Below the pieces are notes generated by a model, which was given only the letters and a program-made list of their open reading frames with translations, did not search any database and was not told the DNA's origin. From Lentzea xinjiangensis (GTDB lineage Bacteria > Actinomycetota > Actinomycetes > Mycobacteriales > Pseudonocardiaceae), in the NCBI RefSeq assembly GCF_900110955.1, contig NZ_FOFR01000026.1, positions 56,880 through 120,879 of the forward strand: a stretch of DNA of 64,000 nt, written 5' to 3'. This document shows positions 8,534-16,671 of this stretch, in pieces. Positions within the stretch are counted from its first letter, which is position 1. Each line of letters opens with the position of its first letter. A program made the translations under genes and the position numbers.

Positions 8534-9429
8534 AGTACTCCGTCGTGATCCCGACCGTGGGCCGGCCCAACCTGGACGTCCTGCTCAAGGCGCTGGTCGA
8601 GGGCGAGGGCCCGGAACCGTGCGAGATCCTGGTGGTGGACGACAGCGAGACGGGCCTGGGACCGGCGGCGGCGCGCAACACCGGCTGGCGGGAGGCGCGC
8701 GGCGACTGGGTGGCGTTCCTCGACGACGACGTCGTGCTCGCCCCCGACTGGAAGGCCCGGTTGTGCGCGGACCTCGAGGACCTGCCGGACGACGTCGGGG
8801 CGAGCCAGGCGCGGATCGTCGTGCCGTTGCCCGGCGACCGCAAGCCGACCGACGCCGAGCGCGGCACGGCCGGTCTCGCCACCGCCCGCTGGATCACCGC
8901 CGACATGGCCTACCGGCGTGAGGCGCTGGCCCGGTCAGGGGGCTTCGACGAGCGGTTCCGCCGCGCCTACCGGGAGGACGCCGAACTGGCGTTGCGCGTG
9001 CAGGACCTCGGATACCGGATCGTGCAGGGCGACCGGGTCACCACGCACCCGGTGAAGCCCGCGACCTTCCTGACGAGCGTGCAGCAACAGCGCGGCAACG
9101 CCGACGACGCGTTGATGCGCCGACTGGTGGGGCCGCGGTGGCGCGCCCGCATCGGCGGGCAGCGCGGGTGGTTCCGCTCGCACGTGGCGACCACCGCCGC
9201 CGGCGTCCTGTCCGTCCTCTGCGGCCTGGCCGGTCGGCGGCGGCTCGGTGGCGCCCTCGCCGCCGTCTGGGTGGGGCGCACCGCGTGGTTCGCGGTGGTG
9301 CGGATCGCGCCGGGCCCGAAGACGTGGGAGGAGATCGTGCGGATGGTGGTGACCAGCGCGCTGATCCCTCCCGCCGCCTGCCTGCACCGCGTGCTGGGCG
9401 AGGTGCGGTACCGGCGGGTGCGGTCGTGA
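8530..9429 (+). CDS. Family 2 glycosyltransferase with C-terminal membrane segments
   Basis: 299 residues, overlapping the carbamoyltransferase by ATGA. GT-A fold marks: YSVVIPTVGRPNLDVLLKAL at the N terminus, ILVVDDSE, AAARNTG and FLDDDVVLAPDW (the DxD-type metal site). A large acidic residue pair sits in FRRAYREDAELALRVQDLGY, where the family has its catalytic ED motif. Residues about 215-270 are hydrophobic and probably anchor the enzyme at the inner face of the membrane. The sugar donor cannot be read from sequence; UDP-xylose or UDP-glucuronate are attractive because their synthases are in the operon. Confidence 0.85.
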   Translation: MKYSVVIPTVGRPNLDVLLKALVEGEGPEPCEILVVDDSETGLGPAAARNTGWREARGDWVAFLDDDVVLAPDWKARLCADLEDLPDDVGASQARIVVPLPGDRKPTDAERGTAGLATARWITADMAYRREALARSGGFDERFRRAYREDAELALRVQDLGYRIVQGDRVTTHPVKPATFLTSVQQQRGNADDALMRRLVGPRWRARIGGQRGWFRSHVATTAAGVLSVLCGLAGRRRLGGALAAVWVGRTAWFAVVRIAPGPKTWEEIVRMVVTSALIPPAACLHRVLGEVRYRRVRS

Positions 9430-10316
9430 GGGTGCTGGTGCTGCGGGCGCTCGGGCTGGGCGACCTGCTGACGGCCGTGCCCACGTTGCGCGGGCTGCGC
9501 GGGGCGTTCCCCGGTGCGGAGATCACGCTGGCCGCGCCGGCGTGGCTCGCCGACGCCGTGGCGCGGATCGACGCGGTGGACCGGCTGCTGCCGACCGGTG
9601 AGCTGGAGCCGATCGCGTTCGAGGAACCGGATCTCGCGGTCAACCTGCACGGCAGAGGACCGCGGAGCACCGAGCTGCTGGAGGCGACGCGGCCGCGGCG
9701 GATGATCAGCTATGCGCCGGAGGAGTGGCCTGCCGACCGGCACGAGGTCCTGCGGTGGTGCGACCTGCTGGAACGCGACGGGATCCGGTGCGATCCGGAC
9801 GACCTCCTGCTGCCGGAGGCCGGCGGCCGGACCAACCGGATCGTGATCCACCCCGGCGCGAGCACCGGTGCGCGCAGGTGGCCGGCGGAGAGGTACGCGG
9901 CCGTGGCCGAGGCGTTGCGGCGCGACGGCGGGGAAGAGCTCGACGTCGTGGTCACGGCGGGACCGGGCGAGCTCGACCTGGCCCGTCGGATCACGCCGGA
10001 GCCCGTGGCCGGCTCGCTCGCCGAGCTGCTGGACCTCGTCGCCACCGCCCGGCTCGTGATCTGCGGCGACACCGGTGTGGCGCACGTGGCCACCGCCTAC
10101 GGCACCCCCTCGGTGCTGCTGTTCGGCCCCATGTCCCCGCGGCTCTGGGGTCCGCGCACGGGCCCGCACCGGGTCATCTGGCACGGCCGGACCGGCGACA
10201 CGTTCGCTGACGAACCGGACATCGGACTGCTCCGCATCACGGTCGGAGAGGTCCTCGACGCGGTGGGAGGTGTTCTGTGCGGATCGGTGTCATCGGCGCG
10301 GGTTACGTCGGCCTGA
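9426..10316 (+). CDS. Family 9 glycosyltransferase (heptosyltransferase type)
   Basis: 296 residues from GTG 9426 (GTGA overlap with the GT2 gene). GT-B fold with the family 9 marks: VLVLRALGLGDLLTAVPTLRGLR at the N terminus, the mid-protein IHPGASTGARRWPAERYA loop that contacts the nucleotide sugar, and ICGDTGVAHVATAYGTPSVLLFGP near the C terminus. Family 9 enzymes in Gram-negatives move ADP-heptose onto LPS core. In this genome the complete ADP-heptose-type pathway lies at 14316-19713, so a heptose donor is likely. The last 40 bases overlap the start of the UDP-glucose dehydrogenase gene, an unusually long overlap. Confidence 0.85.
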   Translation: MRVLVLRALGLGDLLTAVPTLRGLRGAFPGAEITLAAPAWLADAVARIDAVDRLLPTGELEPIAFEEPDLAVNLHGRGPRSTELLEATRPRRMISYAPEEWPADRHEVLRWCDLLERDGIRCDPDDLLLPEAGGRTNRIVIHPGASTGARRWPAERYAAVAEALRRDGGEELDVVVTAGPGELDLARRITPEPVAGSLAELLDLVATARLVICGDTGVAHVATAYGTPSVLLFGPMSPRLWGPRTGPHRVIWHGRTGDTFADEPDIGLLRITVGEVLDAVGGVLCGSVSSARVTSA

Positions 10317-11494
10317 CGACGGCGGCGTGCTTCGCCCACCTCGGGCACCACGTGGTGTGCGCTGACGTGGACGAGGCGAAGATCGAGGCGTTGACCGCGG
10401 GTGAGGTGACCCTGCACGAGCCGGGCCTGCGGGAGCTGGTCGCGCAGGGCCTGGCCGGTGGCGGGCTCGTGTTCGTGCCGGGCAGCGAGCTGTCCGATGT
10501 GGACTTCACCTTCGTCTGCGTGCCGACGCCCACCGGGGCCGACGGCGAGGCGGACCTGTCCGCCGTCGAGGAGGTGCTGGGCCGGTCGCCGCAGGGCGTG
10601 GTGGTGCTCAAGTCTACGGTGCCCGTGGGAACCGCCGCCCGCTACCCCGGCGTGGTGTCGAACCCGGAGTTCCTGCGCGAGGGCCACGCCGTCGAGGACT
10701 TCCTGCGGCCGCAACGGGTCGTGGTCGGTGCCCGCGACGAACGGCAGGCGCACGCGGTGGCGGAGCTCTACGCGCCGACCGGCGCGCCGACGGTGATCAC
10801 CGACAACACGAGCGCCGAACTGGTGAAGTACGCCAGCAACTGCTTCCTGGCGCTCAAGCTCTCCTACGTCAACACGGTGGCGGAGCTGTGCGAGAACCTC
10901 GGCGCCGACATCGACGGCGTCACCGAGGGGATGCGGCTCGACGACCGGATCGGGGCGTCGTGCCTCGCACCGGGACCGGGGTGGGGCGGCTCGTGCCTGC
11001 CCAAGGACACCCTCGCCCTGCTGGCCACCGCGAAGGCCGCCGGGGTGGAGTTCCCGACCCTCGACGGGGCGATCACCACCAACCGGCACCAGCCGCGGCG
11101 TGTCGCCGACCGGATCCGCGCCGAGATCGGGTCGCTCGACGGCGCCCGCATCGGCCTGCTGGGGCTCACCTTCAAGGCGGGCACCAACGACCTGCGGGAC
11201 TCGCCCGCGCTCGCCGTCGCGGAGGTCCTCGCCCGGGAGGGCGCCGAGCTGAAGGCCTTCGACCCGTGCGTGCGGGAGGACCGCCCCGGAATCGCCGTGG
11301 TGGAGACGGCGGCCGAGGCGGCGGACGGCGTGGACGTGCTCGTCGTGCTGACCGAGTGGCCGGAGTTCGCCGAGCTGGACTGGCCGGAGCTGGCGAGGCA
11401 CGCCGGCACGCCGCTGATCTTCGACACCCGCAACGTCCTGCCGCGGGACAAGGTGACCGAGGCGGGGTTCCGCCTGATCACGACCGGACGTTAG
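10277..11494 (+). CDS. UDP-glucose 6-dehydrogenase
   Basis: 405 residues, starting at GTG 10277 inside the preceding gene; the start is fixed because the NAD motif IGVIGAGYVGLTTAACF begins at residue 3. It oxidises UDP-glucose to UDP-glucuronate in two NAD-dependent steps. The catalytic Cys is visible in GWGGSCLPKD (about residue 240), and LKLSYVNTVAELC plus GLTFKAGTNDLRDSPA give the central and C-terminal domains. GDP-mannose dehydrogenase is an alternative, but the adjacent UDP-glucuronate decarboxylase favours UDP-glucose. The 3' end overlaps the convergent aldehyde dehydrogenase gene by 17 bases, leaving no room for a terminator between them. Confidence 0.88.
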   Translation: MRIGVIGAGYVGLTTAACFAHLGHHVVCADVDEAKIEALTAGEVTLHEPGLRELVAQGLAGGGLVFVPGSELSDVDFTFVCVPTPTGADGEADLSAVEEVLGRSPQGVVVLKSTVPVGTAARYPGVVSNPEFLREGHAVEDFLRPQRVVVGARDERQAHAVAELYAPTGAPTVITDNTSAELVKYASNCFLALKLSYVNTVAELCENLGADIDGVTEGMRLDDRIGASCLAPGPGWGGSCLPKDTLALLATAKAAGVEFPTLDGAITTNRHQPRRVADRIRAEIGSLDGARIGLLGLTFKAGTNDLRDSPALAVAEVLAREGAELKAFDPCVREDRPGIAVVETAAEAADGVDVLVVLTEWPEFAELDWPELARHAGTPLIFDTRNVLPRDKVTEAGFRLITTGR

Positions 11495-12830
11495 GAACGC
11501 CGAGGTGGACCACCTTCGTGGTGGTCATCTCGTCGAGCAGCTCGGGGCCGTACCCGTACCCGGTGCCGGAGGCGCCCCGCGGCTGCGCGGCACCGCCCGG
11601 CGCGCCCCCGAACACGGCGTTGACCTTCACCGTGCCGACCGGCAGCGCCCGCCACGCGCGCTGGGCGTGCTCCATCGAGCCCGTCAGCACGGTGGCGGCC
11701 AGGCCGTAGTCGCCGGAACAGGCCTCGGCGAGGCCTTCGTCGAACGACGACACGAGCTGCACGGGCGCGACCGGGCCGAACGTCTCCTCGCACATCACCT
11801 TCATCGCCCCTGAGCAGTCCGCCAGCACGGTCGCGGGGTAGTAGGCGCCGGGGCCGTCCGGGATCGAACCGCCGACCAGCGCGGACGCGCCCGCTCCCAC
11901 GGCGTCGGCCACCTGGGCGTGCACGAACTCGCGGTGCCGGGTGTCGACCAGCGGCTGCGGATCGGCGTTCCACGTGCGGGCCTGCTCGCACAGCGCCTCG
12001 ATGAACGGCGTGGCGATCGCCTTGTGCAGGTAGATCCGCTCGACCGAGGTGCACAGCTGGCCCGCGTTCGTGAACGCCCCCAGCGCCGCCTGCTGCGCCG
12101 CCCACACCGGGTCCACGTCGTCGTCGACGAGCAGCGGGTCGTTGCCCCCGTTCTCCAGCAACAGCTTCGCGGTGGACGAGCCGGCGATGGCCCGGCCCGT
12201 CGCGGTGCTGCCGACGTGGGCGACGAGGTCGGCCTCGGCGGAGCTGACCAGCGCGGCGCCGATCTCACCGTCACCGACCAGCGTCTGCAGCACGCCGTCG
12301 GGGAAGCAGGACCGCAGCACGGTGGCCAGCAGCAGCCCGGTGTGCGGGCAGCGCTCGCTCGGCTTGTGCACCACCACGTTGCCGGTGACCAGGGCCGCGC
12401 CGAGCAGCCCGCACGCCACGGCGATCGGGTCGTTCCACGGCGTCAGCGCCACCACGACACCGCGCGGCTCCGGGACCATGAAGTCCACCGCCGAGCCGAG
12501 CAGCGACCGTCCACGGTGGACCGGACCGAGCTCGGCGTACTGCTCCAGCGTCGAGGCGCCCGCGAGCACGCCCTCGCGCGCCGACGCGAACGGCCGTCCT
12601 GTCTCGGTCTCCACCACGGTCGCCAGGTCGCTCGCCCGTTCGCGCACCGCGGCGGCCGCCGCCCTGACCGCCGCTCCCCGCTCCGCGGCGGGGGTGGCGG
12701 CCCACGCCGGCTGGGCGGAGCGGGCGGTGGACATCGCGGCCGCGACCTCGGACGCGGTGGCGGCGGGGAGCCAGCCGACGAGCTGCGAGTCGCGCGGGCT
12801 GTGGACGTCGATGGCGTGCATGGTCGTCAT
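11478..12830 (-). CDS. Aldehyde dehydrogenase superfamily protein (NAD(P)-dependent)
   Basis: 450 residues. ALDH motifs: TPWNDPIAVACGLLGAALVTGNVVVHKPSE (NAD-binding loop), HVGSTATGRAIA, LLLENGGNDPLLV (general-base Glu) and TNAGQLCTSVERIYL with the catalytic Cys. CEETFGPVAPVQ lies near the C terminus and GASGTGYGYGPELLDEMTTTKVV at the end. Slightly shorter than the ~480-residue norm. It resembles benzaldehyde/succinate-semialdehyde/sulfoacetaldehyde-type ALDHs; the substrate is unknown. ATG 12830 is preferred because a stress-type promoter ends exactly nine bases before it, predicting an almost leaderless mRNA; an internal ATG lies at 12821. Detoxification of stress aldehydes is a fitting role but inferred. 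Confidence 0.85.
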   Translation of the reverse strand: MTTMHAIDVHSPRDSQLVGWLPAATASEVAAAMSTARSAQPAWAATPAAERGAAVRAAAAAVRERASDLATVVETETGRPFASAREGVLAGASTLEQYAELGPVHRGRSLLGSAVDFMVPEPRGVVVALTPWNDPIAVACGLLGAALVTGNVVVHKPSERCPHTGLLLATVLRSCFPDGVLQTLVGDGEIGAALVSSAEADLVAHVGSTATGRAIAGSSTAKLLLENGGNDPLLVDDDVDPVWAAQQAALGAFTNAGQLCTSVERIYLHKAIATPFIEALCEQARTWNADPQPLVDTRHREFVHAQVADAVGAGASALVGGSIPDGPGAYYPATVLADCSGAMKVMCEETFGPVAPVQLVSSFDEGLAEACSGDYGLAATVLTGSMEHAQRAWRALPVGTVKVNAVFGGAPGGAAQPRGASGTGYGYGPELLDEMTTTKVVHLGVPNVRS

Positions 12831-12839
12831 GCCTCGCGG

Positions 12840-12863
12840 GTACCCGTCGACGCAGGTCGAAAC
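12840..12863 (-). promoter_or_regulatory. SigB-type stress promoter of the aldehyde dehydrogenase
   Basis: Minus strand: GTTT, 14 bases, GGGTAC, then nine bases to ATG 12830. The -10 is a palindrome (GGGTACCC, 12838-12845), so it can also be read rightwards toward the ChaB gene as GCAT (12818-12821), 16 bases, GGGTAC. Confidence 0.6.
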
Positions 12864-12878
12864 CCTGGAGGGAGACCC

Positions 12879-13274
12879 ATGCCCGGACGCGAGGAACTGC
12901 CCAGCACGGTGGCGAGGTCACCGAAGAAGGCGCAGCGGACGTGGATCAAGGCGCACGACTCGGCCGTCGAGACCTACGGCGAAGGCGAACGCGCGCACCG
13001 CACCGCGTTCTCCGCGCTCAAGCACGGCTTCGAGAAGGTCGGCGACCACTGGGAGCCCAAGCGGGAGAAGGGGCCGTCGGACGAGCAGGCGGAACGCGGC
13101 ACCCCGGCGCGGGGCGGTACCGCGGGCGGTGTCGACGCGAACGCGAGCAAGCAGCACCTCTACGACATGGCCAAGAGGCTCGGGATCGAGGGCCGCTCGC
13201 GAATGAGCAAGGACGAGCTCGTCGAGGCCATCGGCAAGGCGAACGACCGCGCGACCGCGAGGGCTCGATCGTGA
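12879..13274 (+). CDS. ChaB-domain protein with C-terminal Rho_N/SAP-like tail
   Basis: 131 residues. The N-terminal ~60 residues (MPGREELPSTVARSPKKAQR, WIKAHDSAVETYGEGERAHR, TAFSALKHGFEKVGDHWEPK) match the ChaB fold, a small helical domain named from the E. coli cation-transport regulator. A charged linker follows, then a 32-residue helix-extended-loop-helix module with LYDMAKRLGIEGRSRMSKDE, the Rho N-terminal/SAP-like nucleic-acid-binding motif. The same tail is found at 22936 and 23942. A Shine-Dalgarno CTGGAGGG lies 12 bases upstream and a SigB-type -10 at 12838. The last bases overlap the epimerase start (GTGA). A stress role is likely; the molecular job is not known. Confidence 0.75.
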   Translation: MPGREELPSTVARSPKKAQRTWIKAHDSAVETYGEGERAHRTAFSALKHGFEKVGDHWEPKREKGPSDEQAERGTPARGGTAGGVDANASKQHLYDMAKRLGIEGRSRMSKDELVEAIGKANDRATARARS

Positions 13275-14263
13275 AGGTGGTCGTCACCGGCGCGACCGGC
13301 AACGTCGGCACCGCCCTCCTGCGCAGGCTCGCCGCCGAGCAGGACGTCGAGGTGCACGGGATCTCCCGCCGACCTCCGGCGGACGCGCCGCCGTACCGCG
13401 GCGTGAAGTGGACGCCGATCGACATCGGCCGGCCGGGCGCGGAGGAGCCGCTGGGCGTCGCGTTCGAGAACGCGGACGCCGTGGTGCACCTCGCCTGGCT
13501 CATCCAGCCCGCGCGCGACGAGCGGCTGCTGTACCGCACGAACGTGGCCGGATCCGCGCGCGTCTTCGGCGCGGCGGCGGACGCGGGCGTGCCGCACCTG
13601 GTGCACATGTCCTCCGTCGGTGCCTACTCGCCAGGCTCCAAGGACCGCCGCGTGGACGAGTCGTGGCCGGTGAGGGGCGTGTCGTCGTCCTTCTACAGCA
13701 GGCACAAGGCCGCGGTGGAGCACCTGCTCACCCAGTTCGAGTCGCGCCTGCTCATCTCGCGACCGCGTCCCGGCCTGATCCTGCAGTCCGACGCCGGGTC
13801 CGAGATCCGCGACTACTTCCTCGGCAGGCTCGTGCCGAAAGCCCTGTTCCGGCACAAGATCCCCGTTCTGCCGCTGCCGCGCGACATCGTTCTGCAGTTC
13901 GTCCACGCCGACGACGTCGCCGACGCGTTGGTGCGCATCCTGAGGCAACGAACGGGTGGTGCCTTCAACCTGGTGGCGGAACCCGTCGTCACTCCCCGTG
14001 CACTTGCGGAGGTGCTGGGAGGCCGCCATGTCGCCCTACCGGCGAAGCTGTTGCGGGAGCTGGCGAACCTGAGTTGGCACCTCCGGCTGCAACCCACGCC
14101 GCCCGGTTGGGTGGACCTGGCCCTGAAATCGCCGCTGCTGGACGCGACCCGCGCACGGGCGGAACTGGGCTGGGAGCCCAGGTACGACGCGGAGGAGGCG
14201 CTTCAGGCACTCGTGCGGGGAATCGGGGAGGGTGGTGAGGTGCCAGCCAGCCCGGTGCTGTGA
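13271..14263 (+). CDS. NAD-dependent epimerase/dehydratase (extended SDR)
   Basis: 330 residues from GTG 13271, overlapping the ChaB gene by four bases. NAD motif TGATGNVGTALLRRL at residues 6-20, HLAWLIQPARDE at the end of strand 4, SSVGAYSPG for the catalytic Ser/Thr, and FYSRHKAAVE as YxxxK with Tyr and Lys in place. The C terminus ends in ELGWEPRYDAEEALQALVRG, usual for nucleotide-sugar epimerases. The substrate is unknown. The operon link with a stress gene suggests that it is not dedicated to the sugar operons on either side. A hairpin overlaps its stop codon. Confidence 0.8.
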   Translation: MKVVVTGATGNVGTALLRRLAAEQDVEVHGISRRPPADAPPYRGVKWTPIDIGRPGAEEPLGVAFENADAVVHLAWLIQPARDERLLYRTNVAGSARVFGAAADAGVPHLVHMSSVGAYSPGSKDRRVDESWPVRGVSSSFYSRHKAAVEHLLTQFESRLLISRPRPGLILQSDAGSEIRDYFLGRLVPKALFRHKIPVLPLPRDIVLQFVHADDVADALVRILRQRTGGAFNLVAEPVVTPRALAEVLGGRHVALPAKLLRELANLSWHLRLQPTPPGWVDLALKSPLLDATRARAELGWEPRYDAEEALQALVRGIGEGGEVPASPVL

Positions 14264-14287
14264 AACGCTTCGCCGAGTAGCGTTTCA
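14261..14287. terminator. Hairpin terminator between the epimerase and the heptose operon
   Basis: Perfect 9-bp inverted repeat TGAAACGCT (14261-14269, including the stop codon) and AGCGTTTCA (14279-14287) with a 9-base loop. It is followed by CGCTTTTCTAGG. It probably ends the epimerase transcript. An operator for the downstream operon, whose start lies 28 bases away, is also possible. Confidence 0.6.
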
Positions 14288-14315
14288 AGCCGCTTTTCTA
14301 GGCTAAATCTCCTAT

Positions 14316-14831
14316 ATGGACCAGTCCTTCGACGCCGTGCTGTTCGACCGCGATGGCACTCTCATCGAGGACGTGCCGTACAACGGCGATCCCGCTCGCG
14401 TCACCCCCATGCCCGGAGCTCTCGAAGTGCTCCGCGACCTGCGCGCACAGGGCCTTCGCACCGGGGTGGTGACCAACCAGTCGGGCATCGGCCGCGGACT
14501 GCTGACCGAGGCGCAGGTCACGGCGGTGAACGCGCGGGTGGAGGAGTTGCTGGGCCCCTTCGGGACCTGGCAGATCTGCCCCCACCACCCCGACGACGCC
14601 TGCGCGTGCCGCAAGCCCGCTCCCGGCATGGTGCTGGCGGCCTGCGCGGCGCTGGAGGTCAGCCCCCACCGCACCGTCTTCGTAGGCGACATCGGGGCCG
14701 ACGTCGAGGCCGCGCAGGCCGCCGGGGCGGTTCCGCTGCTCGTGCCCACGGCGGTGACCAGGCCCGAGGAGGTGCGGCGGGCGCCGCGCACCGCGTCCGG
14801 CCTGCACGCCGTGCTGGAGCTGGTCCGGTGA
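14316..14831 (+). CDS. gmhB: D-glycero-D-manno-heptose 1,7-bisphosphate 7-phosphatase
   Basis: 171 residues. HAD-family phosphatase with DRDGTLIEDVPYNGDP as the nucleophile motif, VVTNQSGIGRGL (motif II), RKPAPGMV (motif III Lys) and FVGDIGADVEAAQAAG (motif IV Asp pair). The GmhB-specific zinc cluster is present as CPHHPDDACACRKP. This enzyme removes the 7-phosphate of heptose bisphosphate in nucleotide-activated heptose synthesis. First gene of a seven-gene operon in which each gene overlaps the next by one to four bases. Confidence 0.9.
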   Translation: MDQSFDAVLFDRDGTLIEDVPYNGDPARVTPMPGALEVLRDLRAQGLRTGVVTNQSGIGRGLLTEAQVTAVNARVEELLGPFGTWQICPHHPDDACACRKPAPGMVLAACAALEVSPHRTVFVGDIGADVEAAQAAGAVPLLVPTAVTRPEEVRRAPRTASGLHAVLELVR

Positions 14832-15811
14832 GGACGCTCGTGGCGCGGCTGGACAGCGACGGCGACGTGCTGCTGGCCGGACCGGCGGTGCGCGCGGCCG
14901 CGGCGGCCGGTGAGGTGGTGCTGCTGTGCGGTCCCAGCGGCGTCCAGGCGGCGGAGCTGCTGCCCGGCGTCACGCGGATCGTCGAGTGGGAGTGCCCGTG
15001 GATCGTGCACCCCGCCCCGGACGTCCGGCCGGTCGACATCGAAGCGGTCACGGCACTGGTGCACGGGATTCGCGCCGACGTGGCATTGATCCTGACGTCG
15101 TTCCACCAGAGCCCGCTGCCGCTGGCCCTGATGCTGCGGCTGGCGGGCGTGCCGAAGATCGTCGCCCGCTCGACCGACTACCCGGGGTCGCTGCTGGACG
15201 TGCGGCTGCGCGACGACCCGGACGTCCCCGAGGCGCAGCGGGCGCTGGAGGTCGCGCGCGCGGCCGGGTTCGAGCTGCCGGAGGGCGACGACGGCCGGCT
15301 GGCGGTCGTCGAGCCGCCGCCCAGCGGCCTGAGCGGTCCGTACGTGGTGGTGCACCCCGGAGCGACGGTGCCGGCCCGCACCTGGTCGCCCGACCGGTGG
15401 GCGAAGGCGGTGGTCGCGCTGACCGCCGCCGGGCACCGCGTCGTCGTGACCGGGGGACCGGGGGAGACCGAGCTGACCGGGCACGTCGCCGGCGCCTGCG
15501 GAACCGACCTGGGCGGGCGCACCACCTTCCGCGAGCTGGCCGGGGTCCTGGCCGGTGCCGGCGCGGTCGTCGTCGGCAACACCGGGCCCGCCCACCTCGC
15601 GGCCGCCGTCGGCACGCCGGTCGTGTCGCTCTTCGCCCCGGTCGTTCCCGCGAAGCGCTGGGCGCCGCACGGTGAGCACGTGCTCCTCGGCGACCAGAAC
15701 GCGCCCTGCCGTGACACCAGAGCCCGTGAATGTCCTGTGCCCGGCCACCCGTGCCTCGACCAGGTCGACCCGGCGGAGGTCGTGGCAGCGGTCGCGGAGG
15801 TGACAGCGTGA
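14828..15811 (+). CDS. Family 9 glycosyltransferase (heptosyltransferase type)
   Basis: 327 residues from GTG 14828. N-terminal LVARLDSDGDVLLAGPAVRA matches the family 9 GD-V/LL pattern; VVHPGATVPARTWSPDRWA is the central nucleotide-sugar loop and VVGNTGPAHLAAAVGTPVVS the C-terminal binding site. Near the end, NAPCRDTRARECPVPGHPCL holds four Cys and looks like the cysteine pattern seen in some ADP-heptose transferases. Placed directly between GmhB and two other glycosyltransferases, it most likely transfers heptose onto a lipid-linked or protein-linked acceptor. The other family 9 enzyme is at 9426. Confidence 0.85.
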   Translation: MRTLVARLDSDGDVLLAGPAVRAAAAAGEVVLLCGPSGVQAAELLPGVTRIVEWECPWIVHPAPDVRPVDIEAVTALVHGIRADVALILTSFHQSPLPLALMLRLAGVPKIVARSTDYPGSLLDVRLRDDPDVPEAQRALEVARAAGFELPEGDDGRLAVVEPPPSGLSGPYVVVHPGATVPARTWSPDRWAKAVVALTAAGHRVVVTGGPGETELTGHVAGACGTDLGGRTTFRELAGVLAGAGAVVVGNTGPAHLAAAVGTPVVSLFAPVVPAKRWAPHGEHVLLGDQNAPCRDTRARECPVPGHPCLDQVDPAEVVAAVAEVTA

Positions 15812-16671
15812 GGATTTTGCTGTGGCACGTCCACGGTTCGTGGACGCATGCGTTCGTGCAAGGAGAGCACGAGTACTTGATCCCCGGGCCACCACACGGG
15901 ATCGGCCTGGCCGGCCGGCCGTGGCGGGCCACCGAGGTCGATCTGTCCGAAGTGGACGACGTCGACGTCGTGGTGGTGCAGCGGGTGGAGGAGCTCTCGC
16001 AGGTGCCGCCGGGGGTGCCGGTGATCTACCTGGAGCACAACACGCCGAAGTACCCGGCGCAGGAGCACCCGCTCGCCGACTGGGACGGCACCCTGGTCCA
16101 CGTCACGCACTTCAACAGCCTGATGTGGGACTGCGGCAGCACCCGGACCGTCGTGATCGAGCACGGCGTCGTCGATCCGGGACCGCTCTACACCGGCGAG
16201 CTCCCGCGCGTGGCGGCGGTGATCAACGAACCGGTCCGGCGGGGCCGGATCGTCGGCTCCGACCTGTTGCCGCGGTTCGACCCGATCGACGTCTTCGGCA
16301 TCGCCACCGAGGAGATCGGCGGGCAGGGCGACCACGAGCTCGGCCGTCTGCACCGCGAGCTGGCCCGCCGCCGCGTGTACCTGCACCCGGCGCGCTGGAC
16401 CTCCCTGGGGTTGTCGTTGCTGGAGGCCATGCACCTCGGCATGCCGGTCGTCGCGCTGGCGTGCACGGAGGCGGTCAGGGCCGTGCCACCGGAGGCCGGC
16501 GCCATCTCGGCCGACGTGGACGAGCTGGTGCGGGCGGCACGGGAGCTGATCGCCGACCCCGCTCTGGCACAGGAGAAAGGACGGCGGGCCCGCGAGTTCG
16601 CGCTGGCTCACTACGGACTCGACGCGTTCCTGCGCAACTGGGACGTGCTGTTGAAGGAGGTGACCGGATGA
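15808..16671 (+). CDS. GT-B glycosyltransferase, short form
   Basis: 287 residues from GTG 15808. The N-terminal half is short (ILLWHVHGSWTHAFVQGEHE, then VIYLEHNTPKYPAQEHPLAD), and the C-terminal half carries the family 1/4 donor-binding features: VYLHPARWTSLGLSLLEAMH and LGMPVVALA, with the conserved E-x7-E spacing partly kept. The HGSW start and EHNTP motif recur in actinomycete glycosyltransferases of similar size. The donor is unknown. It overlaps both neighbours by four bases, so it works with the heptose enzymes. Confidence 0.7.
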   Translation: MRILLWHVHGSWTHAFVQGEHEYLIPGPPHGIGLAGRPWRATEVDLSEVDDVDVVVVQRVEELSQVPPGVPVIYLEHNTPKYPAQEHPLADWDGTLVHVTHFNSLMWDCGSTRTVVIEHGVVDPGPLYTGELPRVAAVINEPVRRGRIVGSDLLPRFDPIDVFGIATEEIGGQGDHELGRLHRELARRRVYLHPARWTSLGLSLLEAMHLGMPVVALACTEAVRAVPPEAGAISADVDELVRAARELIADPALAQEKGRRAREFALAHYGLDAFLRNWDVLLKEVTG

